64,000 bases of DNA from Gorillibacterium massiliense (GTDB taxonomy: Bacteria; Bacillota; Bacilli; Paenibacillales; NBRC-103111): the NCBI RefSeq assembly GCF_000455485.1, contig NZ_CBQR020000102.1:248001-312000 (forward strand). The letters run 5' to 3'. The position numbers and the translations under genes were made by a program. Positions within the stretch are counted from its first letter, which is position 1. Every line of letters begins with the position of its first letter. Below are positions 58,570 to 64,000 of this stretch, piece by piece. The notes under the pieces were generated by a model. It was not told the DNA's origin, made no database searches, and saw only the letters and a program-made list of their open reading frames with translations.

Positions 58570-61005
58570 TTACCAGATAGAAATGCGCTTATCGGGTGAT
58601 AAATACATCGCATCTTTTTCCGTTATGTTGTACACCTTGTAGAAACTATCAAGCATCTGAATGACGAAGTTTACTCTCACTTTATTTGGAGCGTGAGGAT
58701 CCATTTGCAAGCTGCTGATGCTCGATTGCACCGGCATCCATGCCGCAAATGCATGGGCGTAGCCAACGAACACTTGAGAAAGGTCCGCGTTAGGGTTGTC
58801 ATCCGCAATATCTAGGACGCACGACAATCCACCCAGGTCCGCAATCGTCTCCGCAAGGGTCAGCTTTCCGTTTACATCACTGCCAGGAACGAACTCAATC
58901 TCGGACAACTCCCCCGCCAATTTCTCCGTACGCTTTTGGAATTCGGCATAGTCGGCATCCTTCCACCAGTTGACCAAATTGCCGTCTTTGTCGTATTGCG
59001 CACCATTTTCATCAAAAGCATGGGAGATTTCATGGCCGATTATCGCGCCGATGCTGCCCAAATTCTGCTCGCGGCTCGCCTTTGGATCATAGAAAGGCGC
59101 TTGCAGGATCCCCGCTGGGAAAAAGATACTGTTCGTCGAAGCCGTGTAGAATGCGTTCACCGTCATAGCCGGCAGCGAACTCCATATGTCCAAGGAATAC
59201 GGCTTCTTAAGCGTCTCTTTGCCTGCCGCTACCTCTGCGACTTTCCGGCTCATAAGCAGATCGAACAACGTGCCGCCATCCGCCGTGCTTGGGAAGCTAT
59301 AAGAAAGCGTTGGGCTCCATTTATCGGGATAGCCGATGTTCACCTTAATATTTTTCAGCTTCTCAACGGCCTTTGCTTTCGTCTCGGCACTCATCCATGT
59401 TAGAGCATTAATACGATCTTCGTACTTTGCGATTATCTCGTTTACAATATCTTTCACATCGTTTTTGCTAGATTCGGGAAAATAATCACTAACGTATGTC
59501 TTATCAAACGCTTGCGGTTCGATGCTTTGTGCCAAGACGGCTGCACGCTCTTCCACCGGAAGCTTTTCGGGCACAATGCCTATAAGCGCCTTAGCTAAGT
59601 CATCCTGAAAACCTTGCGTTTCTTCAGAAAATGCACTTACATACTCGTGATAGGTGTTAAAAGCCAACAAGTCTTTGATCACCTGCAAATTCTGATCGGT
59701 AATGAGGCTATCTGCAAATTTAAGATAATCCGTCTCTGGAGAATACACCGTCATATTGGCAGGAAGATCGTACATCTTGATGACCGCTTCAGCCAAACCC
59801 GAGTTTGGAGTTGCCTTTTTCATCTCGTCCCAAGTGGACTTCTTATATAAGTTTTTCGGGTCCTGCTGATCTTCCGGTGGTGTAACCTTAGTAGACAGTT
59901 GTTTCTCAAGCTCGAAAATCGCTTTTGCGCGCTCGGGAATATTGTCTTTTTCGCCGATATATTTTAACACTCGCTCGATATATTCGATGTAGGCCTGTTG
60001 CACACTTGCCATAGATGGATCGTCACTATAATAGAGAGCTGTACCCAAAGTTAAATCTTTGCCTACGAAGACAGCGGCGTATTTTGTTCTGTCGCCCAAT
60101 GTATCTTCCGTAGCTGTAAAAGATATGAGTGGAACGAAGTCAAACCGATCCCCATACTTTTCGGCGATTGCTCTCAAGCCTGTAACGTCTTTCACCGCAT
60201 ACAATTCATCTAGATACGGACGGAGCTTATGAATACCGTTCCCTCGAGCAGTTACATCGGTATACATCGTGTAAATTTCAGCCGCTCTCCATTCAGTGGA
60301 ACCAGCGGCCGCAGTATTTTGGTTCTTCAATAGCTGTTGCATAATTTCAGATCCGTTATCTTCTACCTTCTTCGCAACATCATAGAAGGTTCCAGCCGCT
60401 GGATAGCCGGGGTGTATAACTGGATCGGCAAGATATTGCCGGTTCGTATAAACATAGAAGTCGTCCTTTAAACCGACTTGTTTTGCCCCATATGGATTGT
60501 TTGCCGCTACTTGAGCCACGTACGACAATTTTGCCAGAAAGGCTTGCGCTTGCTCGACTGTTACGTTATGAGCAGAAAGCCCTAGGTCATCCAACAATCC
60601 AAAATCGTCAAGCGCTGCGTAGTAGGGTGCAGCCCATACCGGTACGTCTGCAGCGTCGCCGCTTGCGTCAATCCCTTTCCACTTAAGAAAGTTACAAGCG
60701 ATAACGGCCAATTCTGGTCCGGTTACGATCGATCCAGGCTGAAATTTGTTTCCTCCTGTACCCTTCATATATCCGACAGTCGCTGCGATCGCGATATCTT
60801 TTGCATACGGATTGCTAGCGGGTACATCAGAAAAGGTTTGTTTCGGGTTGTCTATTGTGATCTGAAACGTCTGATTGATCAATGCTGTCAACTGACCTCT
60901 TGTAATCCCGTTGTCGTCGCCGGCTGCATGCGCATTCGTGAGCCCAATGCTGACTGTCAAAAACAGCGCCAGCAACATTGCGGTGAAACGTTGTAACTTT
61001 TTCAA
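58570..61005 (-). CDS. SLH-anchored M13 family metallopeptidase
   Basis: This 811-residue protein starts at TTG 61005 with GGGGGTG 6 nt upstream. A signal peptide (MKKLQRFTAMLLALFLTVSIG ending AHAA) is followed by about two or three SLH repeats (GITRGQLTALINQTF, TFSDVPASNPYAKDIAI, GYMKGTGGNKFQPGS). A neprilysin-like M13 peptidase domain follows. The zinc motif is IGHEISHAFDENG, the third ligand is in AETIADLGGL, and NAFYTASTNSIFFPAGIL is typical. It should be a wall-bound zinc endopeptidase acting outside the cell. SLH plus M13 is an uncommon fusion. Confidence 0.92.
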   Translation of the reverse strand: MKKLQRFTAMLLALFLTVSIGLTNAHAAGDDNGITRGQLTALINQTFQITIDNPKQTFSDVPASNPYAKDIAIAATVGYMKGTGGNKFQPGSIVTGPELAVIACNFLKWKGIDASGDAADVPVWAAPYYAALDDFGLLDDLGLSAHNVTVEQAQAFLAKLSYVAQVAANNPYGAKQVGLKDDFYVYTNRQYLADPVIHPGYPAAGTFYDVAKKVEDNGSEIMQQLLKNQNTAAAGSTEWRAAEIYTMYTDVTARGNGIHKLRPYLDELYAVKDVTGLRAIAEKYGDRFDFVPLISFTATEDTLGDRTKYAAVFVGKDLTLGTALYYSDDPSMASVQQAYIEYIERVLKYIGEKDNIPERAKAIFELEKQLSTKVTPPEDQQDPKNLYKKSTWDEMKKATPNSGLAEAVIKMYDLPANMTVYSPETDYLKFADSLITDQNLQVIKDLLAFNTYHEYVSAFSEETQGFQDDLAKALIGIVPEKLPVEERAAVLAQSIEPQAFDKTYVSDYFPESSKNDVKDIVNEIIAKYEDRINALTWMSAETKAKAVEKLKNIKVNIGYPDKWSPTLSYSFPSTADGGTLFDLLMSRKVAEVAAGKETLKKPYSLDIWSSLPAMTVNAFYTASTNSIFFPAGILQAPFYDPKASREQNLGSIGAIIGHEISHAFDENGAQYDKDGNLVNWWKDADYAEFQKRTEKLAGELSEIEFVPGSDVNGKLTLAETIADLGGLSCVLDIADDNPNADLSQVFVGYAHAFAAWMPVQSSISSLQMDPHAPNKVRVNFVIQMLDSFYKVYNITEKDAMYLSPDKRISIW

Positions 61006-61097
61006 AACTGCACCCCCACGTTAATCTATTAAATACCCTCAATTTATCATAAATAGACTAGAAAGGAAATATTAGGGCGAATCAGACATTCCAGAGA

Positions 61098-61161
61098 GTA
61101 GGTTCTCCGTGCTGACTGGATTGTCAAGTTTAAAGGCCACCCTATACAGGTGGCCTTTTTG
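61098..61161 (+). repeat. Dispersed repeat copy H with a changed hairpin
   Basis: TAGGTTCTCCGTGCTGACTG matches the 5' half of copy E, and TGTCAAGTTTAAAGGCCACC continues as in copy A. The stem here is GGCCACC and GGTGGCC (61135-61154), a compensatory change from CCATCC/GGATGG, followed by TTTTTG. Confidence 0.75.
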
Positions 61162-61178
61162 ATCACGCTAGCTCTATC

Positions 61179-61279
61179 GGGATTATGAACGATTTCCGAA
61201 ACGACTTTTTCGTTCTTATCGAAATCGACGATGAGCATATGTCCTCCTTTTTTAAGAACAACGATAACCTCGTTAAAGG
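61179..61279 (-). pseudogene. Methyltransferase fragment
   Basis: The minus strand encodes NEVIVVLKKGGHMLIVDFDK followed by NEKVVSEIVHN, closely matching the GGHLLIVDFDKNENVVSDF block of the methyltransferase at 19397. Both flanks lose homology within 35 codons. It is a relic of a related gene, not a start-to-stop frame. The rest of the 61006-61513 gap shows repeat H, a candidate des promoter, and nothing else recognisable. Confidence 0.75.
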
Positions 61280-61421
61280 TATATGGAACAGTTAAGTAGA
61301 TAAAAGCCGCCTAGCCGTAACCTTCGTGATTGGCCAACCATCTATTCTCCATGCTGGCGATTTGTTATCGTTTGTTTACAACCCATGATATTTATCACAC
61401 TCTCATCTTGACGTTTATGAC

Positions 61422-61451
61422 TGTAAATGGCAGAGCGTTCCTCCTTATAAT
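61422..61451 (+). promoter_or_regulatory. Candidate promoter of the des operon
   Basis: A perfect TATAAT (61446-61451) is preceded by a weak TGTAAA (61422-61427) at 18 bp, as expected for an activator-dependent promoter. DesR would be the activator. The DesR site itself is not clearly recognisable here. Confidence 0.45.
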
Positions 61452-61513
61452 GAAGGGATCCATCACTAAAAAAGACATTCAGCGATTATGCTTCAACCAG
61501 GAGGGAATCACAT

Positions 61514-62590
61514 ATGGATTCAACGAACATTGCCGAATTGAAGAAACACTCCGCTCCATATGCGCGAACGAACACCGCAACCAGCTTACGTCAGCTCCTC
61601 AACACCTTGTTGCCGTTATTGTTGCTGTGGATCGCGGCTTATGCGAGCTTGTCCATCTCCTACTGGCTGACGATACCGATTGCCGTCGTTGCAGCGAGCT
61701 TTCTAATCCGAACGTTTATCATTTTTCACGATTGCTGCCATCAGTCGTTTTTCAAAAGCCGCAGGGCGAACGATTGGCTGGGGAACATTACAGGCGTCCT
61801 TACACATTTTCCATATGAACAATGGAAGAACGCTCACAATATCCATCATGCGACAAGCGGCAATCTCGATAAACGGGGCGTTGGCGATATGTGGGTCATG
61901 ACCGTGGATGAATATGTCGCTGCACCGACGCGGCTCAAACTGGCCTACCGGTTGTACCGGAATCCGTTTATCATGCTGGTGTTCGGACCTTTGCTGATTT
62001 TTCTCGTTACCTACCGAAAGAACCGTCCAGGGGCGAAGCGCCGCGAGAAGCTTAATACGTATATGACGAATGTGGCGATTATCGCCTTATATGTTGGACT
62101 TACCGAGCTAATCGGGTGGAAAAGCGTACTTCTCGTGCAAGGCCCGATGCTTTGGGTTGCGGGAATGCTAGGAATTTGGTTATTCTATGTTCAACATCAG
62201 TTTGAGGATTCCTACTTCGAGAACGACGAGGAGTGGAGCTACGTCAAAGCCGCGGTCGAAGGAAGCTCCTATTATCGGCTTCCCCGGCTTTTGCAATGGA
62301 TCACCGGCAATATCGGCTTCCATCACGTGCATCACTTGAACCCGAAGGTACCGAATTACAATCTGGAAAAGACTCATCTGGCGATTCCGCCGCTTCAGAA
62401 AGCGATGACCATCACCATCCGCACCAGCCTACGCTCCCTTCGGTTCCGGTTGTGGGATGAGAACGCGAAGACGTTCATCGGATTTCGCGAACTGAGAGTT
62501 GCCCGCGGAAAACTGGCTGTGAAACCGGAAATCTCGGTGATCGGAAAGGCAGGCCGCTATCCGGTCGATAAGGCTCTGAAGCCCGAGTAG
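61514..62590 (+). CDS. des: Membrane fatty-acid desaturase
   Basis: This 358-residue protein starts at ATG 61514 with AGGAGG upstream. It has four membrane helices and the three histidine boxes of acyl-lipid desaturases: IIFHDCCHQS, WKNAHNIHHATSG and IGFHHVHHLNP. It introduces a double bond into phospholipid acyl chains using di-iron and O2. The following desK and desR genes make it the cold-induced output of a membrane-fluidity circuit like that of Bacillus subtilis. Confidence 0.92.
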   Translation: MDSTNIAELKKHSAPYARTNTATSLRQLLNTLLPLLLLWIAAYASLSISYWLTIPIAVVAASFLIRTFIIFHDCCHQSFFKSRRANDWLGNITGVLTHFPYEQWKNAHNIHHATSGNLDKRGVGDMWVMTVDEYVAAPTRLKLAYRLYRNPFIMLVFGPLLIFLVTYRKNRPGAKRREKLNTYMTNVAIIALYVGLTELIGWKSVLLVQGPMLWVAGMLGIWLFYVQHQFEDSYFENDEEWSYVKAAVEGSSYYRLPRLLQWITGNIGFHHVHHLNPKVPNYNLEKTHLAIPPLQKAMTITIRTSLRSLRFRLWDENAKTFIGFRELRVARGKLAVKPEISVIGKAGRYPVDKALKPE

Positions 62591-62613
62591 TCAATCCCAA
62601 AAGGTGGAACCGT

Positions 62614-63738
62614 ATGCAAAAGTGGCGTTCGAATTTGCACAAGACAACCGGACTCAATCCTTTTATATGGGCCATCTTGTTTATCCTGCCCTTCTATTAT
62701 ATCTTTCGCACTTCATCCAGAGCCCATACCACAGTGGGAATCGCCCTGATTCTCCTGTTCTTCGTCTCTTACGTGCTTGTTTTCGTGACCAAAGGGTGGA
62801 AGGTATATGTGTGGTCGGGCGTTCAAATTGCCGTATCCATCGCCATGACCGTCTTATTCGGATTCGTGTACTTCTCGCTGCTGCTCGCCTTCGTAATCGG
62901 GAACATTATGAGCAAGAAAGGCTTCATTACGCTATACGTCATTCACCTTACCTTTACGATTGCGACGATTGAATATGCGATCCTCGTCAAGCATCCGATG
63001 GTCATCAGTCAATTGCCCTTTGTCCTCATTTGTTTGATCATGGTCATCCTGCTGCCCATCTCCAACTACAACCGCAATAAGAACGAGCAGTTGCAAGATC
63101 GGCTGAACGATGCGAACAAACGGATCTCGGAATTGGTGAAGCTGGAGGAACGCCAGCGGATCGCAAGGGATTTGCACGATACCCTCGGTCAGCAGCTGTC
63201 TCTGATCGGGCTGAAGAGCGACCTGGCTATTAAACTAATGGCCAAAAACCCCTCGCAATCGATGGAGGAGATGATGGAAGTCAGGCAGACGGCGAGAAAC
63301 GCCCTGAAGGAAGTGCGGGAGATCGTGACGCAAATGCGCGGCGCAAAACTGGCGGAAGAATTGGCCCGCATCGGAAAAATGCTGAAGACGGCTCGAATCG
63401 AACTGATGGTCGAAGGGGATTTGGAATCGCAGAACTTATCGCTCATGAATGAGAACGTGCTCTGCATGTGTCTAAAAGAGGCTGTCACCAATCTCGTCAA
63501 GCATAGCGGAGCCACCCTCTGTATGATCACGATCCGGCCGGATCGCCTAGCCTTGGTCACCACCGTCGAGGACAACGGAATCGGAATGACACAGAATGCG
63601 TTATACTCCAAAGGTAGCGGCCTTAAAGGGATGAAGGAACGCCTCGAATTCATCAATGGGAGCCTGGAGCTAGGTGCTGGACCGGGTTCCTCCCTTGTGA
63701 TGAAAGTACCCCATACCCATCCGAGAGAGAAGGCTTGA
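62614..63738 (+). CDS. desK: Sensor histidine kinase DesK
   Basis: This 374-residue protein starts at ATG 62614. It has four or five membrane helices in the first 155 residues, then a coiled coil (NKRISELVKLEERQR) and the HisKA_3 motif RQRIARDLHDTLGQQLSLIG with His as phospho-acceptor. An HATPase_c domain follows with AVTNLVKHSGA, VEDNGIGM and GSGLKGMKERLEF. It matches DesK, which senses membrane thickness at low temperature. It lies 23 nt after des. Confidence 0.92.
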   Translation: MQKWRSNLHKTTGLNPFIWAILFILPFYYIFRTSSRAHTTVGIALILLFFVSYVLVFVTKGWKVYVWSGVQIAVSIAMTVLFGFVYFSLLLAFVIGNIMSKKGFITLYVIHLTFTIATIEYAILVKHPMVISQLPFVLICLIMVILLPISNYNRNKNEQLQDRLNDANKRISELVKLEERQRIARDLHDTLGQQLSLIGLKSDLAIKLMAKNPSQSMEEMMEVRQTARNALKEVREIVTQMRGAKLAEELARIGKMLKTARIELMVEGDLESQNLSLMNENVLCMCLKEAVTNLVKHSGATLCMITIRPDRLALVTTVEDNGIGMTQNALYSKGSGLKGMKERLEFINGSLELGAGPGSSLVMKVPHTHPREKA

Positions 63739-63740
63739 AG

Positions 63741-64000
63741 ATGATTCGAATCGTAATTGCCGAGGATCAAAGAATGATTCTCGGCGCACTTGCCGCATTG
63801 CTGGAGCTCGAAGAGGATATGACCGTCGTCGCGAAAGCCGGCAACGGGGAAGATGCCGTCAAGCTGGCGCGTCTCCATCAGCCGGACGTTTGCATTTTTG
63901 ATATCGAAATGCCGCTCAAGAACGGCTTGGAAGCGGCCGAAGAGCTTGCCGGGCTCACCTTGAATTGCAAAGTCGTCATTCTCACGACCTTCGCCCGCGC
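63741..64000 (+). CDS. desR: Response regulator DesR, N-terminal part (cut by window edge)
   Basis: The gene starts at ATG 63741, 2 nt after the desK stop, and runs off the right edge after about 86 codons. The receiver domain reads MIRIVIAEDQRMILGALAAL with the phospho-acceptor Asp in PDVCIFDIEMPLKNGLEAAE and the Thr/Lys region in KVVILTTFARA. A NarL-type DNA-binding domain is expected beyond the edge. It should activate des when phosphorylated by DesK. Confidence 0.9.
   Translation, partial: MIRIVIAEDQRMILGALAALLELEEDMTVVAKAGNGEDAVKLARLHQPDVCIFDIEMPLKNGLEAAEELAGLTLNCKVVILTTFAR

Noticed and set aside
61330..61818. 162-codon frame overlapping the desaturase start
   Set aside because: It overlaps the well-supported des gene in another frame and has no motif.
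1..64000. CRISPR array, rRNA genes or intact prophage
   Set aside because: No regular short repeats with spacers, no rRNA sequence, and no phage structural or integrase genes were seen.

Overview
The window looks like a chromosomal segment of a spore-forming Bacillales bacterium, most likely a Paenibacillaceae member (Paenibacillus or a close relative). The evidence is moderate GC content, strong GGAGG-type ribosome binding sites, very frequent TTG and GTG starts, S-layer homology (SLH) domains, an OB-fold/OmpL47/FIMAH exoprotein, a DesK/DesR/desaturase cold-sensing locus, and dense small regulator-plus-enzyme pairs. There is no prophage, CRISPR array, rRNA operon or intact insertion sequence. 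The region is a mosaic of short operons separated by hairpin terminators, with gene fragments scattered between them.

Layout. 1-1.7 kb: a partial epoxide hydrolase divergent from a LysR regulator. 1.8-5.9 kb: a tightly coupled minus-strand operon for NAD metabolism (pnuC, nadR, an NrtR-like Nudix protein, NADAR, and a TIGR02452/PARG-like macrodomain). 6-8.5 kb: an aminoglycoside-phosphotransferase-fold kinase translationally coupled to an RsgA-type GTPase, behind a leader with a 10-codon peptide and two terminators. 8.6-11.3 kb: a DUF2339 membrane protein and a possible partner remnant. 11.4-14.6 kb: an amino-acid ABC importer. 14.7-19.3 kb: a large exported protein, a small membrane protein and a G1-type peptidase. 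19.4-26 kb: methyltransferase, VOC, ROK kinase and double P-loop ATPase genes, a WYL regulator divergent from a GyrI-like operon, and an exported Hcp-fold protein that seems to start at ATT. 26.1-33.7 kb: a truncated SLH protein and a glycan cluster (UDP-glucose dehydrogenase, nucleotidyltransferase, epimerase, three glycosyltransferases) carrying a ~1.17 kb segmental duplication. 33.7-39.7 kb: MerR/SDR and TetR/MATE pairs, a UPF0718 permease and a cupin. 40-44.4 kb: a second glycan operon (GT-C, aminotransferase, GNAT, GT2). 44.8-53 kb: acyl-CoA ligase, a truncated tRNA-Ala, LysR/SDR, a broken Bcr/CflA transporter, GNAT, serpin and MerR/SDR. 53-64 kb: a kinase, a GAF-GGDEF cyclase, MarR/serine hydrolase, a DUF2268 protease, GNAT, an SLH-M13 peptidase, and des-desK-desR cut by the right edge.

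How the genes work together. The clearest functional units are the NAD operon (nicotinamide riboside import, NMN and NAD synthesis, plus ADP-ribose-handling enzymes), the leader-controlled rsgA-kinase operon, the two glycan clusters, and the DesK/DesR membrane-fluidity system. Several regulators sit beside good candidate operators: MerR sites in long-spacer promoters, TetR repeats, and a motif shared by the WYL regulator and the Hcp-like gene. A dispersed ~70-bp repeat ending in a GCCATCC/GGATGGC terminator hairpin recurs through the window and is not explained by any gene.
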